Notes: generated from the sequence alone by a model not told the origin. A stretch of 64,000 bases of DNA from Lactococcus formosensis (GCF_018403745.1 NZ_BOVP01000002.1:124001-188000), one strand, 5' to 3'; positions 26,222 to 36,273 are shown, counted from the first letter of the stretch. Numbers and translations: made by a program.

Positions 26222-27129
26222 ATTTCTTTTGTGACGGTGATATAACGATTGTATTCGTTACCTTCAGAATGGCTAGAAACACCTTCTTCTTTCGATATAA
26301 TTGTATGCACAATCTTGCGTTCATTCGACTGCAAATCATTAATATACACCGTCTCGCCAGAACGTGCGCGCTCTGCTGCACGATGTGCTAAACTTGTTAT
26401 ATATGCTTTACGTTTTTCATGATAATCACCAACATTGACAGCAATATTTACACGTGTACTCAAAATACTGTTGGCATAAGCTTTAGCCAAAGTTTGCAGA
26501 CTTTGCAAAATCTTCCCATGTTTACCAATGAGTAATGCATCTTGATTAGAATTTAGGTTAAAAACAATCAAGGCACCTTCTTTTGCAACATTCACAGTTA
26601 TTGCAATGCCCATTTCAGAGGTAATATTTGTTAAGTAAGTTGAAATTTTATCTGCAAAAGCTGTTTCCTCAGCAGTTAATTCCATCGGTACAGCCTTAGC
26701 TTTTTCTTTCACCTTCTCAGGAATCTCAACTTCTGGAATCGGATCTTTGCTTTGAGCGATGTCTGCCTTAACTTCTTCAATTATAACTTCACGTTCTTCT
26801 GGAGTTAATTCGCCTTCTTGTTCTTTTTCAGCTGCACGGACAGCTTTAACAATTTGACTTAACTCAAGAGTAGCTTCCATGGCCGACTGCGCTTTAGGCA
26901 CACCAAGATTAACATCTTCAACACCACGTTCTGCTAAGCGATCTGCTTTGCGAATGGTTTCTTCTTTGATTTCTTCTATATCTACGAGGGCTCGCTTTTT
27001 TCCAAATCCTAAAAAACCACGTTTTTCTTTTTGTTTTACATGAATATGCACATTTTCACGTTTTACACCTAAACGGTATAAACCGCGTTCTATTGCTTCT
27101 TCAACTGTTCTCCCAGTAAAAATAGTCAT
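26218..27129 (-). CDS. khpB: RNA-binding protein KhpB/Jag/EloR
   Basis: A 303-residue cytoplasmic RNA-binding protein involved in cell elongation in streptococci, with partner KhpA. Three parts: an N-terminal Jag domain (FTGRTVEEAIERGLYRLGV through KRGFLGFGKKRA), a long acidic/charged linker (about residues 45-150), a KH domain (LLIGKHGKILQSLQTLA) and a C-terminal R3H domain (YITSLAHRAAERARSG with IVHTII). It follows yidC by 24 bases, the conserved rnpA-yidC-khpB order. Confidence 0.95.
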   Translation of the reverse strand: MTIFTGRTVEEAIERGLYRLGVKRENVHIHVKQKEKRGFLGFGKKRALVDIEEIKEETIRKADRLAERGVEDVNLGVPKAQSAMEATLELSQIVKAVRAAEKEQEGELTPEEREVIIEEVKADIAQSKDPIPEVEIPEKVKEKAKAVPMELTAEETAFADKISTYLTNITSEMGIAITVNVAKEGALIVFNLNSNQDALLIGKHGKILQSLQTLAKAYANSILSTRVNIAVNVGDYHEKRKAYITSLAHRAAERARSGETVYINDLQSNERKIVHTIISKEEGVSSHSEGNEYNRYITVTKEI

Positions 27130-27153
27130 GATTTAAAACTCCTATCTCCTGAT

Positions 27154-27969
27154 TTACTTTTTATTTTTCAAAGCCTTCTTCAGCGCCTTCTCACGTGCTT
27201 TTACTTTATCCTTTTCTGCTTGAGCTTTGGCTTCACGCGCTGCGATTATTTTGAAGGGGTTGGCAATAAGTAAAGTTTGTAACACTTGGAAGCCATTTGA
27301 CACTACCCAGTAAAGAGCAACACCACTTGCGACATTGATTGCAAAAACAAAAATCATCACAGGCATAGCAAACGTCATGGTACTTGTCATTGCATTTTTC
27401 TCAGGGGCTGATTTCATTGTCAACCAAGAGCTAGCAAATGTAAAGAGTGCTGCCAAAATTGGAAGGATAAATGTTGGATCTTTATCCCCGATATTAAACC
27501 AGAGGAAGGTGCCGTGTTTTAGGAAGTCCACACGTGTCAAGGCTTGGTACAATGCCCATAGTATTGGCATTTGCACTAAGAGCGGTAAGCAACCTGCATA
27601 AGGATTGACCTTGTTTTTAGCGTAAAGTTCTTGTGTTTCTTCTTGAACTTTACGACGCGAATCCACGTCTTTACCTGGATATTGCGCTTGTATTTTTTTA
27701 ATTTCAGGCTGAATTTCCTGCATTTTTTGGCTAGACTTGATTTGAATATTCATCAAAGGCAAAAGTGCCGCACGAATAATCAAGGTAAATAAAATAATAC
27801 CAACAGCTGTCATACCACCAAATGACAAGAAACGAATAACCTGAGCAAATCCATAAACTATCTGTTCCCAAAAGTTTGTTGAATGTTGTGTGACCTCAGA
27901 ACGTCCACAGGCAGCCAATAAGAGTAAAGAAGCACTTGCCATCGAAAGCAAAGTTATTTTCTTTTTCAA
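27154..27969 (-). CDS. yidC: Membrane protein insertase YidC (lipoprotein type)
   Basis: A 271-residue YidC/Oxa1/Alb3 insertase that inserts and folds membrane proteins with or without SecYEG. The N-terminal signal ends in a lipobox LLAAC, with Cys21 as the lipidation site, as in Gram-positive YidC1. Five membrane segments and the hydrophilic-groove Arg (in [13 protein letters not shown]) are visible; the C-terminus is a long Lys-rich ribosome-binding tail. Start is TTG 27969, which overlaps the rnpA stop as TTGA, with GGAG in the rnpA end. Confidence 0.94.
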   Translation of the reverse strand: MKKKITLLSMASASLLLLAACGRSEVTQHSTNFWEQIVYGFAQVIRFLSFGGMTAVGIILFTLIIRAALLPLMNIQIKSSQKMQEIQPEIKKIQAQYPGKDVDSRRKVQEETQELYAKNKVNPYAGCLPLLVQMPILWALYQALTRVDFLKHGTFLWFNIGDKDPTFILPILAALFTFASSWLTMKSAPEKNAMTSTMTFAMPVMIFVFAINVASGVALYWVVSNGFQVLQTLLIANPFKIIAAREAKAQAEKDKVKAREKALKKALKNKK

Positions 27970-28319
27970 TTCTTTTCTCCATCTTTATAAATTTTAGACA
28001 ATTTCAATACATGCTTGAGATTTTTTCTTACTTCATCAAAACTGAGTTTTTCGACTCCTGGACGTGCAATAATCACAAAATCTTCGTCTTCTAAATGAGA
28101 AGAAAACTCTGCTACTGCATGTCTAATGAGTCGCTTCACACGATTCCGTGTGACCGCATTTCCAATCTTTTTACTTACTGAAATCCCTGTACGAAAATGC
28201 TGTTGCTCAGTATCGAGTTTATATACAACAAATTTTTTATTGGCAAAGCTATTTTTCGCTAAAAATATTTGTTCAAAGTCTTTCGAGCGTTTTACACGAT
28301 AGGTCTTTTTTATAGCCAA
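27966..28319 (-). CDS. rnpA: Ribonuclease P protein component
   Basis: The 117-residue protein partner of the RNase P ribozyme, which matures tRNA 5' ends. Family blocks: [16 protein letters not shown] at the start, [19 protein letters not shown] (the RNR motif), and [15 protein letters not shown] start at TTG 28319, giving the standard AIKKTYRVK beginning, with GGAGAGAG before it; a longer reading adds 21 residues through the Shine-Dalgarno and promoter area. An extended -10, TGTTAAAAT (28354-28362), lies upstream. Confidence 0.93.
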   Translation of the reverse strand: MAIKKTYRVKRSKDFEQIFLAKNSFANKKFVVYKLDTEQQHFRTGISVSKKIGNAVTRNRVKRLIRHAVAEFSSHLEDEDFVIIARPGVEKLSFDEVRKNLKHVLKLSKIYKDGEKN

Positions 28320-28353
28320 GCCACTCTCTCCCATACTAAAAATTATCTCCATT

Positions 28354-28362
28354 ATTTTAACA
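28354..28362 (-). promoter_or_regulatory. rnpA promoter (extended -10)
   Basis: Minus-strand TGTTAAAAT, giving a leader of about 28 bases that includes the Shine-Dalgarno. A symmetric AAGCGCTTTCTT, cre-like, lies 35-45 bases farther upstream. Confidence 0.5.
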
Positions 28363-28430
28363 CAAACTAGAGGAAAAGTCACTTTTTTCTAAGAAAGCGC
28401 TTTTTCATGCTTGCTTTATCTTGCATATCA

Positions 28431-28511
28431 TTACTTATAAGCCCAAAACCATGTTAGAATGAAGGTAAACAAAAGATAGATGTAGCCAAGAGCCAATAAA
28501 GTGATCTTCAT
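28431..28511 (-). CDS. Small hydrophobic peptide (26 residues), possible type I toxin
   Basis: An ORF from ATG 28511 to TAA 28431. It begins MKITLLALGYIYLLF and ends TWFWAYK: one predicted membrane helix with a Lys at each end. A Shine-Dalgarno-like AGGGAAG lies eight bases before the ATG, and an in-frame stop 12 bases upstream fixes the start. The plus strand opposite its 5' half and leader carries features of a terminated non-coding RNA. Size, hydrophobicity and the antisense arrangement resemble type I toxins, but I do not recognise a family. It may also be a small membrane protein or a chance ORF. Confidence 0.4.
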   Translation of the reverse strand: MKITLLALGYIYLLFTFILTWFWAYK

Positions 28512-28615
28512 TTCGCTTCCCTAAACATAATGGCTCAAAGAATCAATCCCCTTTGATTCCCGACTACACCTTTTCCTCCTCACACATTTGTTGGCTCTTG
28601 TGGGGAGGTTTTTTA
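28467..28615 (+). ncRNA. Candidate small RNA antisense to the 26-residue ORF
   Basis: Plus-strand intrinsic terminator (CCTCCTCACA at 28575-28584 pairing with TGTGGGGAGG at 28599-28608, then TTTTTT) with no plus-strand gene before it. Upstream is a perfect hairpin GAATCAA-TCCCCT-TTGATTC (28540-28559) with a C-rich loop, and a pyrimidine run CCTTTTCCTCCTC. An extended -10 (TGTTAGAAT, 28452-28460) would start it near 28467. C-rich loops of this kind pair with Shine-Dalgarno sequences in known Gram-positive sRNAs. Confidence 0.45.
28575..28614 (+). terminator. Orphan plus-strand terminator
   Basis: Ten-base stem with one wobble, 14-base loop and six Ts. It ends no plus-strand protein gene, so it supports a non-coding transcript. 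Confidence 0.7.
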
Positions 28616-28687
28616 ATGCCTCATGACCTCCATGGTCTAAACAACATCTTATGCGAGTGATATTATTCCTATTTTTATCAAAAATTT

Positions 28688-28696
28688 TGGTATAAT
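28688..28696 (+). promoter_or_regulatory. Extended -10 giving a predicted leaderless hydrolase mRNA
   Basis: TGGTATAAT, then AATGCG, then ATG at 28703. No Shine-Dalgarno is present and the transcript should start at the start codon. Confidence 0.55.
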
Positions 28697-28702
28697 AATG
28701 CG

Positions 28703-29638
28703 ATGAAAAAACGTAAAAAGAAAAATTTCGCTCTATGGACAATCAGTATCATAAGCCTCCTCCTGCTCATTGATTTAGGAATCACATATTACTTCTATTC
28801 CATTGCCTATATCCGAAATGATGCTCCCGTAGGCCAAGTTCAAGCATCAAGTAAAAATTATCCTCTCGTCACACAATTTGATAAGTTGAATAAAAAAACG
28901 CTTACCATAGAAAATGGTGGCTTAAAACTCAACGCCTGGTACATTCCTGCAGAACATAAAACAAATAAAACTGTTATCGTCGTCCACGGTTTTCGTCAAA
29001 ATAAAGAAGCGATGCGTCAATATGGCCAACTCTTCCATGACCTAGGCTACAATGTTCTTATGCCTGATAATCGCGCTGCTGGAGCCTCTGAAGGCCAGCT
29101 TATCACTTATGGTTACTACGATAAAAAAGACGTGATTGCCTGGTCAAAAAAATTAACACAAGAAAATCCTGAAAGCCGTATTACTTTATTTGGTCTTTCT
29201 ATGGGAGCAGCAACTGTTATGATGGCTTCGAGTGAGACAGAATTACCTAGCTCTGTCAACAGTATTATTGAAGACTGTGGATACACTGATGTCTGGTCAG
29301 AAATCACCTATCAAGCCAAATCAACCTACAATATCCCACCATTTCCCCTTGTCTATAGTTTATCCGCTATGAATAAAGCACGTCAAGGTTGGTTTTTAAA
29401 AGAAGCAAGTGCGACACAAGCACTTTCGCAAAATGAACGCCCAATTCTCCTTATTCACGGCGATTCAGACACTTATGTTCCTACATCAATGCTTAAGGAA
29501 AACTACCAAGCAGTCAAATCGGGAACACCAAAAGAAATGCTTTTAGTCAAAGGTGCTGCACATGCTAAGGCTTTTGAGACAAACCCTGAACTTTATCGTC
29601 AATCTGTTGAGAAATTCCTGAAAACCTATAACAGTTAA
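28703..29638 (+). CDS. Membrane-anchored alpha/beta hydrolase
   Basis: A 311-residue protein with a basic start (MKKRKKKNF), one N-terminal membrane helix (about residues 10-32) and an extracytoplasmic alpha/beta-hydrolase domain. The oxyanion region is VVHGFRQNKEAM, the nucleophile elbow GLSMGA, the acid in LIHGDSDTYVP, and the His in KGAAHAKAF. It may act as an esterase or peptidase on the outside of the membrane; substrate unknown. There is no ribosome-binding site; an extended -10 ends six bases before the ATG, predicting a leaderless mRNA. Confidence 0.82.
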   Translation: MKKRKKKNFALWTISIISLLLLIDLGITYYFYSIAYIRNDAPVGQVQASSKNYPLVTQFDKLNKKTLTIENGGLKLNAWYIPAEHKTNKTVIVVHGFRQNKEAMRQYGQLFHDLGYNVLMPDNRAAGASEGQLITYGYYDKKDVIAWSKKLTQENPESRITLFGLSMGAATVMMASSETELPSSVNSIIEDCGYTDVWSEITYQAKSTYNIPPFPLVYSLSAMNKARQGWFLKEASATQALSQNERPILLIHGDSDTYVPTSMLKENYQAVKSGTPKEMLLVKGAAHAKAFETNPELYRQSVEKFLKTYNS

Positions 29639-29677
29639 TCATTTTATCCTGCCAAATCATTCTATTGCAGTTTATTC

Positions 29678-29706
29678 TTGCATTCCACTTCCTAAAATGG
29701 TATTAT
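29678..29706 (+). promoter_or_regulatory. tRNA-Leu promoter
   Basis: TTGCAT (29678-29683), 17-base spacer, TATTAT (29701-29706), about 16 bases before the mature tRNA. Confidence 0.75.
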
Positions 29707-29722
29707 ATTAAGGTACCAATTC

Positions 29723-29808
29723 GCGGAAGTGGCGGAATTGGCAGACGCGCAGGATTAAGGATCCTGTGGCCTATCTTGGCTGTGCGGGTTCAAGTCCCGC
29801 CTTCCGCA
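29723..29808 (+). tRNA. tRNA-Leu (anticodon AAG)
   Basis: An 86-base class II tRNA. The acceptor stem is GCGGAAG/CTTCCGC, the D-arm contains GGCGGAATTGGCAGACGC, the anticodon stem CAGGA/TCCTG encloses loop TTAAGGA (anticodon AAG, reading CUU/CUC codons, likely A34 to inosine), a long variable arm follows, and the T-arm has GGTTCAAGTCC. CCA is not encoded. Its own promoter and terminator make it a single-gene unit. Confidence 0.95.
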
Positions 29809-29817
29809 TATTATTTA

Positions 29818-29844
29818 AACGTCTAGTAATTAGACGTTTTTTTT
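29818..29844 (+). terminator. tRNA-Leu terminator
   Basis: AAACGTCTA-GTAAT-TAGACGTTT followed by TTTTT. Confidence 0.85.
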
Positions 29845-29878
29845 GTTTCCACATCTACTTCAAAATTATGTGCAAAAA

Positions 29879-29887
29879 TGGTATAAT
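29879..29887 (+). promoter_or_regulatory. ybaB promoter (extended -10)
   Basis: TGGTATAAT with TTCAAA 17 bases upstream; the leader is about 65 bases with a normal Shine-Dalgarno. The core is nearly identical to the leaderless hydrolase promoter at 28688. Confidence 0.6.
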
Positions 29888-29960
29888 AATGACATCAAGA
29901 AACTATATATTTGCAATAATCAAGGCACTTAAGTCTTGAAATAAGGAGATAATACACGAC

Positions 29961-30260
29961 ATGATGAATATGCAAAACATGATGAAGCAAGCGCAAAAGT
30001 TACAAAAACAAATGCAAGCTTCACAAGAAGAAATTGCTAACACTACTTTTTTTGGTAAAGCAGCACAAGATTTAGTAGTTGCTGAATTTTCTGGTGATCG
30101 TAAATTAACAAATTTAACTATCAAGAGTGATGTAATTGATCCTGAAGATCCTGAAACATTGCAAGATTTAGTAGCAGATGCTGTAAATGATGCCCTTACT
30201 CAAATCGAAAAAACAACCGAGCAAAAACTTGGCAAGTTCTCTAAAGGACTTCCCTTCTAA
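29961..30260 (+). CDS. ybaB: YbaB/EbfC nucleoid-associated protein
   Basis: A 99-residue protein of the YbaB/EbfC family, dimeric DNA-binding proteins often encoded near recombination genes. The start [19 protein letters not shown] is a typical coiled helix, followed by [21 protein letters not shown] and [16 protein letters not shown]. It is alone here between the tRNA and ptsI. Two adjacent ATG codons are possible starts; GGAGAT lies upstream of both. Confidence 0.93.
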   Translation: MMNMQNMMKQAQKLQKQMQASQEEIANTTFFGKAAQDLVVAEFSGDRKLTNLTIKSDVIDPEDPETLQDLVADAVNDALTQIEKTTEQKLGKFSKGLPF

Positions 30261-30261
30261 T

Positions 30262-30290
30262 TAAAAAAGCCATGAAAGGCTTTTTTATTT
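30262..30290 (+). terminator. ybaB terminator
   Basis: AAAAAAGCC-ATGAAA-GGCTTTTTT. Confidence 0.85.
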
Positions 30291-30352
30291 TACTTCTGTT
30301 TATAAATTAGATTGAAAAATCAAAGAACAAGATTTTTGTCATCTTTAAACAC

Positions 30353-30381
30353 AAAAAAAACGCGAATTTCTCCGCGTTTTT
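30353..30381 (-). terminator. ptsHI terminator
   Basis: Minus-strand AACGCG-(8)-CGCGTT followed by TTTTTT, immediately after the ptsI stop. Confidence 0.8.
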
Positions 30382-30382
30382 C

Positions 30383-32110
30383 TTATTTTGTATATTCTTC
30401 AACGAGTGCTACAACTTCTTCCATTGTTGCACATTCAGTAAGCGCTTTGTTTGAAAGTTCTTCCATCTTAGTTGAGTCCAAACGTTTCATCAATGAACGT
30501 GTTTGGAGAACTGATGTTGCTGACATTGAGAATTCATCAAGTCCGATACCCATGAGAAGTGGAACAGCAGTTTGATCACCGGCCATTTCACCACACATAC
30601 CAGCCCATTTGCCTTCAGCGTGAGCCGCTTTAACAACATTGTTGATAAGGCGAAGGATAGATGGGTTGTAAGGTTGGTAAAGGTATGAAACTTGCTCATT
30701 CATACGGTCTGCAGCCATTGTATATTGAATCAAATCGTTTGTACCGATTGAGAAGAAATCAACTTCCTTCGCAAATTGGTCAGCCAACATTGCTGCTGCT
30801 GGGATTTCGATCATGATACCTACTTCGATACCTTCCGCTACTGGAACACCTTCGGCGATCAATTTAGCTTTTTCTTCGTCGTAGATTTTCTTAGCAGCAC
30901 GGAATTCTGTAACCAATGCGACCATTGGGAACATGATACGGAGTGTACCGTGAACTGATGCACGGAGAAGTGCACGAAGTTGTGTGCGGAACATTGCATC
31001 ACCACTATTAGAAAGTGAGATACGTAAAGCACGCCAACCCAAGAATGGATTCATTTCTTCTGGCAAGTCAAAGTATGGCAAAGTTTTGTCACCACCGATG
31101 TCCATTGTACGAACAACAACTGGTTTACCATTCATACCTTCAAGTACTGCTTTGTAAGCTTCGTATTGATCTTCTTCCGTTGGGAAGTCTTGAGCATCCA
31201 TATAGAGGAACTCTGTACGGTAAAGACCAACAGCTTCCGCACCATTGTCGTTAACACCTTCAACATCTTTAGGTGTACCAATGTTTGCAGCTAACTCAAA
31301 GTGTTTACCATCAGCTGTTACTGTTTCAGCATCCTTAAGAGCAGCCCATTCAGCTTTTTGTGCCGCATATGCTTCACCAGCTGCATGGAATTCGCTTTGT
31401 TGTTCTGGAGTTGGATCAAGAACGACTTCACCTGTCAAACCTGAAACAGCCATAAGCTGACCTTCAGAAACAAGTTCAGTGATATTGTTTGTACCCAATA
31501 CAGCAGGAATTTCAAGCGTACGTGCCATGATTGCTGAGTGAGATGTACGTCCACCAATGTTTGTAACAAAGGCTTTAACGTATTTCTTATCAAGCTGTGC
31601 AGTATCTGATGGTGTCAAGTCTTCAGCAACAATGATCACTTCTTCGTTAATCAAAGCTGGGCTTGGCAATTTAACACCAAGAAGGTTTGCCATTACACGT
31701 TTTGTAACGTCTTTAATATCGGCAGCACGTTCTTGCATATAAGCATTGTCTTCCATACCTTCAAAGATAGCAATGAACATGTCAGTGATTTCTTTAAGGG
31801 CTGCTTCAGCATTAACTTTTTTAGATTCAATAGTAGCTTTGATTTGAGCTGTCATATCTGGATCTGCAAGAACCATCATATGTGCGTCAAATACAGCTGC
31901 GGCTTCTTCTCCGAGGCTATCTACTGCTTTATCTTTAATGATTTGAAGCTCGCTTTGAGCGGCAGCGAGAGCTGCATCAAGACGAGCTTCTTCATTTTCG
32001 ATATTCTCAACAGTCACTGTCTCAAATGACAAATCAGGTTGAACAAGCAAGTATGCCTTCGCTACGGCTACACCTGATGATGCAGCGATACCTTTAAGCA
32101 TAGATGTCAT
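30383..32110 (-). CDS. ptsI: PTS enzyme I (phosphoenolpyruvate-protein phosphotransferase)
   Basis: A 575-residue cytoplasmic enzyme that takes phosphate from PEP and passes it to HPr, feeding all PTS sugar imports. The active His lies in [18 protein letters not shown] (about residue 190), and the PEP-binding barrel shows [35 protein letters not shown] and GMCGEMAGD with the catalytic Cys. ATG overlaps the ptsH stop by one base (TAATG), so expression of the pair is coupled. Confidence 0.97.
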   Translation of the reverse strand: MTSMLKGIAASSGVAVAKAYLLVQPDLSFETVTVENIENEEARLDAALAAAQSELQIIKDKAVDSLGEEAAAVFDAHMMVLADPDMTAQIKATIESKKVNAEAALKEITDMFIAIFEGMEDNAYMQERAADIKDVTKRVMANLLGVKLPSPALINEEVIIVAEDLTPSDTAQLDKKYVKAFVTNIGGRTSHSAIMARTLEIPAVLGTNNITELVSEGQLMAVSGLTGEVVLDPTPEQQSEFHAAGEAYAAQKAEWAALKDAETVTADGKHFELAANIGTPKDVEGVNDNGAEAVGLYRTEFLYMDAQDFPTEEDQYEAYKAVLEGMNGKPVVVRTMDIGGDKTLPYFDLPEEMNPFLGWRALRISLSNSGDAMFRTQLRALLRASVHGTLRIMFPMVALVTEFRAAKKIYDEEKAKLIAEGVPVAEGIEVGIMIEIPAAAMLADQFAKEVDFFSIGTNDLIQYTMAADRMNEQVSYLYQPYNPSILRLINNVVKAAHAEGKWAGMCGEMAGDQTAVPLLMGIGLDEFSMSATSVLQTRSLMKRLDSTKMEELSNKALTECATMEEVVALVEEYTK

Positions 32111-32376
32111 TATTCAGCAAGACCTTCCTTAACCATTGTTTCAGCGATTGTGCTCAATGCGTCATCAGCATCAGCACCTTCAGCAGTGATAGTTACATCA
32201 GCGCCTTGACCAACACCGAGTGACATAACACCCATGATTGATTTAAGGTTTACAGATTTACCTTTGTATTCAAGGTTAATTTCTGAAGTGAATTTAGAAG
32301 CTGTTTGAACGAGCAATGTAGCTGGACGTGCGTGGATACCAGTTTCTGCAACGATGTGGAATTCTTTAGATGCCAT
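32110..32376 (-). CDS. ptsH: Phosphocarrier protein HPr
   Basis: An 88-residue carrier with the catalytic His15 in [10 protein letters not shown] and the regulatory Ser46 in [11 protein letters not shown]. In Firmicutes HPr phosphorylated at Ser46 by HprK is the CcpA co-repressor, so this gene bears on the cre sites seen at arcA and the aldo/keto reductase in this window. ATG 32376 follows AAGGAG. Promoter TTGCAA-17-TATAAT is about 70 bases upstream. Confidence 0.98.
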   Translation of the reverse strand: MASKEFHIVAETGIHARPATLLVQTASKFTSEINLEYKGKSVNLKSIMGVMSLGVGQGADVTITAEGADADDALSTIAETMVKEGLAE

Positions 32377-32444
32377 TTTTGGAATCTCCTTATTTCAATT
32401 TTTATTCGATAATGCCTTTTTATTCAGCATATCTATACTTTAAC

Positions 32445-32473
32445 ATTATACTACAAAGTGAAAAGGTTTGCAA
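32445..32473 (-). promoter_or_regulatory. ptsH promoter
   Basis: Minus-strand TTGCAA (32468-32473), 17-base spacer, TATAAT (32445-32450). Confidence 0.8.
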
Positions 32474-32532
32474 TCATTTTTTCATTAAATTATCTTCATC
32501 ATTTCGGCTTTTTTATTTATCCTCTGAAATTA

Positions 32533-33561
32533 TTATATTTCCGCTTGATAAATCTCCTGAATCAAGGCCTCTGTTTTCTCCCAACCAAGACAAGCATCCG
32601 TGATTGATTTTCCAAACACTTCCGGTTGGTCTTGACGTCCATCTTCTAAATACGACTCAATCATAAAGCCACGTACATAACGTCGAATTTTTTCATCCCA
32701 ATCACGATTAACTAAAGTTTGTCGTACAATTCGAATTTGCTCCATATATTTTTTACCCGAATTATCGTGATTGGTATCCACAATGATAAAGGGATTCTTC
32801 AGTCCCATTTTTTCGTAATTTTCAATAACTTCCTGCAAATTATCCGTATAGTAATTGGGAAGATTTTTGCCATGCTCATCCTGCCCACCACGTAAAATGG
32901 CATGTGCCAAAGAATTTCCTGCAGTTTGCACTTCTGCACGACCAAAGAGGAAGTCTTGTTCTTGCTGCGCCGCGTAAATACCATTTAGCATGACTTTGAT
33001 ATTACCTGAAGTTGGGTTTTTCATTCCCGTTGGCGCATCAATCCCCGATGCCACGAAGCGATGTTGCTGGTTTTCCACCGAGCGCGCACCAACTGCATAG
33101 TAAGAGACCAGATCATCGACTAAGGGTAGATTTTCTGGGTAAAGCATTTCATCAGCGGTAGTCAATCCTGTTTCTGTAATAACCTTATAGTGGAGATCAC
33201 GTACCATGCGAATACCGTTGATAAGATCAGCTTCACCTGATGCATCTGGTTGATGAATGATTCCTTTGTACCCTTCTCCGTTTGTTCGTGGTTTCGCTGT
33301 ATAGACACGCATTACCATGAAAATCTTGTCTTTTACTTTTTCTTGGAGCTTAGCCAAACGATGTGCATACTCCAGAACAGCTGCTTCATTGTCCGAGGAG
33401 CAAGGACCAATAATTAACAAAAGTCGGGAATCTTCCCCTTTGATAATTGCTTCTAATTCTCTGTCTCTTGCTTCTTTTCGCTGATGTTGTTTGCTATCAA
33501 GGTGGCCCAGCATTTTGACTGCGTCAACATTTATTTCTGGACTTATTATTTTGAAAGACAT
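32533..33561 (-). CDS. aroF: 3-deoxy-7-phosphoheptulonate (DAHP) synthase, class I AroG type
   Basis: A 342-residue enzyme condensing PEP and erythrose 4-phosphate, the first shikimate-pathway step. Type I-alpha signatures: LLIIGPCSSDN, MRVYTAKPRTNGEGYKGII, GARSVENQQHR (SYYAVGARSVENQ), and IIVDTNHDNSGKK with the metal-binding His; FMIESYLEDGRQD matches the metal-binding end. Regulation by an aromatic amino acid is usual for this type, but which one cannot be told. ATG 33561 follows an AAGGAGAG site. Confidence 0.93.
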   Translation of the reverse strand: MSFKIISPEINVDAVKMLGHLDSKQHQRKEARDRELEAIIKGEDSRLLLIIGPCSSDNEAAVLEYAHRLAKLQEKVKDKIFMVMRVYTAKPRTNGEGYKGIIHQPDASGEADLINGIRMVRDLHYKVITETGLTTADEMLYPENLPLVDDLVSYYAVGARSVENQQHRFVASGIDAPTGMKNPTSGNIKVMLNGIYAAQQEQDFLFGRAEVQTAGNSLAHAILRGGQDEHGKNLPNYYTDNLQEVIENYEKMGLKNPFIIVDTNHDNSGKKYMEQIRIVRQTLVNRDWDEKIRRYVRGFMIESYLEDGRQDQPEVFGKSITDACLGWEKTEALIQEIYQAEI

Positions 33562-33611
33562 CTCTCTCCTTTCAATTTATTGATATCTTTTGTATTTATC
33601 AACTTAGAAAA

Positions 33612-33641
33612 ATGAAACACCCTAAGTTAGGGTGTTTCATC
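33612..33641 (-). terminator. secA terminator
   Basis: Perfect TGAAACACCCTAA / TTAGGGTGTTTCA with TTTTTC on the minus strand. Confidence 0.85.
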
Positions 33642-33660
33642 TATTTTATCACTTTTTTAT

Positions 33661-36234
33661 CTAAGCTCTGTGAACGCGACCATGACAGTTCTTATATTTT
33701 TTACCTGAACCACATGGACACATATCATTACGACCAACTTTACTGAAATCAATACCTTCTGCAGAAGCTTGTCCCACATTTGTCAAGTTTTCTTGTGAAG
33801 CCGTTACAGTTACACGCGGTGCTTGTTCTTGAACAGCAGTTTGCGGATGAATTTGAGCTTTCATCATCAAACGAGTTACTTCAAACTCAATTGCCCCGAT
33901 CATGTTGTTAAACATCTTATGTGATTCTTCTTGATATTCAACAATCGGATTATTTTGTGCATAACCACGTAAGCCCACAGACTGACGCATTTGATCCAGA
34001 TGATCAATATGTTCTGACCAATTGTTATCTACCACACGAAGGATAACAGCACGTTGGAAGTCAATCTGCCGCTCTTTATCACCCAAGCGTCCCATTTGTG
34101 TTGCATAATGTTCTTTAACTTTTTCAAAAAGAAAATCCTTAATTTCTTGTGGGCTTTTACCACGAAGATCATCGATGTTAAAGATATCTGCTGAGAGCAT
34201 AGTGTTTTCAACAGTTTCATAAAGATTGAGTAGATTTGCTTCTTCCTGCAAATCACCTGTTGCTGCATGTCCGTCAACTTGGCGATCAATTGTACGTTTA
34301 AACATACCGTACAAAGCAGGGGTCATGTCTTCTGTCGCTACGATTACTTCATGACGTTGCGCATAGATAACTTCACGTTGTTCACGAATGACATCATCAT
34401 ATTGCAAAACTTGTTTACGCGAATCGTAGTTATTTCCTTCGACACGTTTTTGTGAGCCTTCAATTTGACGTGTAATCAAACCAGATTTGATGACTGCATC
34501 ATCACCACTGATACGCATACGATCAAGGAAAGCAGAAACACGTTCAGAACCAAAACGTTTCATTAAGTCATCTTCAAGCGATAGATAAAATTGAGAAACA
34601 CCAGCATCCCCCTGACGACCAGAACGGCCACGGAGCTGATTATCAATACGACGGCTTTCATGACGTTCAGTACCAATTACTGCGAGACCTTGATATTCTG
34701 GATTTGGATGCTCTTTAACACCAGGGCCAAGCTTAATGTCGGTACCCCGACCAGCCATGTTGGTTGCAATGGTTACAGCACCTTGTTGACCAGCATTCAT
34801 AATGATCTGTGCTTCACGGAAGTGATTTTTCGCATTCAAAACTTCATGCGGAATTTTAGCTGCGACCAATTTTTTCGAAATAATCTCAGAAGTTTCAACA
34901 GCAACCGTACCAATCAAGATAGGTTGTCCCTCAGCATGACGTTTCTTCACGTCGTCCAAGACAGCATTCAGTTTTGCTTCAAGTGTTGGGTAAAGCAGGT
35001 CTGGATGGTCCACACGGCGGATCGGACGGTTCGTTGGTATCGGGATAATTTGAATATTATAGATTTCACGGAACTCTTCTTCTTCCGTTTTCGCTGTACC
35101 AGTCATCCCTGACAATTTTTTGTACATACGGAAGTAGTTTTGAATCGTAATTGAAGCCATAGTTTTAGATTCGTCTTGAATCGGCACACCTTCTTTGGCT
35201 TCAATCGCTTGGTGTAACCCATCCGAATAGCGACGGCCAGGCATTGTCCGACCTGTAAACTGGTCAATAATCAAGACTTCTTGTTGGTCATCAACCATAT
35301 AATCAATATCATGAAGCATGATATAGTTGGCACGGAGTGCATTGTCCACAAAGTGAGTCAAGGCAACATTTTCCATGTCATAAAGATTTTCAATATCAAA
35401 GAAACGTTCTGCTTTATCTATCCCCTCATCTGTGAGTGAAATAGTTTTAGATTGCAAGTCAATCTTATAATCATCACCTTCTTCGTAATCTTCACGACCA
35501 AGCAACGTTTTAGCAAACTGATCTGCGCGGTAATAAAGCGCAGAAGATCCTTCTGCTTGACCTGAAATAATCAATGGTGTACGTGCTTCGTCAATCAAGA
35601 TCGAGTCAACCTCATCGACAAGCGCGTAGTTAAGCGGACGCTGTACCATATCTTCATAACGGGTAACCATGTTGTCACGCAAGTAATCAAAACCAAGCTC
35701 GGCTGATGTTGAATAAGTAATGTCACAGTTATAAGCTTCACGTTTTTCTTCTGGTGATTTAGAGTTAAGGTTAAGTCCAACAGTCAAACCGAGCCAGTTG
35801 TATAATTCACCCATTTCTGTTGCGTCACGTGTTGTCAAATACTCATTGACTGTAACCACGTGTACACCTTTGCCAGAAATCGCATTTAAATAAACTGGCA
35901 TAGTAGCTGTCAGAGTTTTACCTTCACCGGTACGCATCTCCGGAACGTCACCATTGTGGAGAACAATCCCCCCCATAATTTGCACGTGGAAAGGAAAAAG
36001 ACCAAGGACACGTTTTGCTGCTTCACGGCAGACAGCAAAAACTTCATACAACATGTCGTCAAGACTCTCGCCTGCAGCTGCACGTTCTCTAAATTCTTCC
36101 GTTTTGGCCTGCAGTTGCTCATCTGCTAGAGCAGCCATTTCTTCTTCGTATGCTTCGACTTTTTGAGCCATTTTATCTAATCTTTTTAGCTCTTTTTTGT
36201 CGTTTTCTACTAATTTTTTAATAAAATTTGCCAT
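33661..36234 (-). CDS. secA: Preprotein translocase ATPase SecA
   Basis: An 857-residue motor that pushes unfolded preproteins through SecYEG. Walker A is [10 protein letters not shown], the helicase motif [18 protein letters not shown], then GRGTDIKLG and [11 protein letters not shown]. The C-terminus has the zinc-binding [18 protein letters not shown] start at ATG 36234 with CGGAG before it. The promoter is TTGGAA-17-TAAAAT, and the leader can form TTAAGG/CCTTAA, near the Shine-Dalgarno but not obviously covering it. Confidence 0.98.
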   Translation of the reverse strand: MANFIKKLVENDKKELKRLDKMAQKVEAYEEEMAALADEQLQAKTEEFRERAAAGESLDDMLYEVFAVCREAAKRVLGLFPFHVQIMGGIVLHNGDVPEMRTGEGKTLTATMPVYLNAISGKGVHVVTVNEYLTTRDATEMGELYNWLGLTVGLNLNSKSPEEKREAYNCDITYSTSAELGFDYLRDNMVTRYEDMVQRPLNYALVDEVDSILIDEARTPLIISGQAEGSSALYYRADQFAKTLLGREDYEEGDDYKIDLQSKTISLTDEGIDKAERFFDIENLYDMENVALTHFVDNALRANYIMLHDIDYMVDDQQEVLIIDQFTGRTMPGRRYSDGLHQAIEAKEGVPIQDESKTMASITIQNYFRMYKKLSGMTGTAKTEEEEFREIYNIQIIPIPTNRPIRRVDHPDLLYPTLEAKLNAVLDDVKKRHAEGQPILIGTVAVETSEIISKKLVAAKIPHEVLNAKNHFREAQIIMNAGQQGAVTIATNMAGRGTDIKLGPGVKEHPNPEYQGLAVIGTERHESRRIDNQLRGRSGRQGDAGVSQFYLSLEDDLMKRFGSERVSAFLDRMRISGDDAVIKSGLITRQIEGSQKRVEGNNYDSRKQVLQYDDVIREQREVIYAQRHEVIVATEDMTPALYGMFKRTIDRQVDGHAATGDLQEEANLLNLYETVENTMLSADIFNIDDLRGKSPQEIKDFLFEKVKEHYATQMGRLGDKERQIDFQRAVILRVVDNNWSEHIDHLDQMRQSVGLRGYAQNNPIVEYQEESHKMFNNMIGAIEFEVTRLMMKAQIHPQTAVQEQAPRVTVTASQENLTNVGQASAEGIDFSKVGRNDMCPCGSGKKYKNCHGRVHRA

Positions 36235-36273
36235 GTATTCTCCGTTTATCATCCATTAAGGGATATTACCTTA

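Noticed and set aside
28383..28702. Chromosomal replication origin suspected because of rnpA/rpmH
   Set aside because: In Bacillus these genes lie near dnaA, but in lactococci they do not. No DnaA-box cluster or dnaA/dnaN gene is seen here.
28521..28742. 73-codon minus-strand frame over the sRNA region and hydrolase start
   Set aside because: It overlaps the start of a well-supported hydrolase gene on the other strand, has no ribosome-binding site and no recognisable protein features.
34591..35112. 173-codon plus-strand frame inside secA
   Set aside because: Shadow frame opposite a highly conserved gene; composition is unlike the coding genes here.
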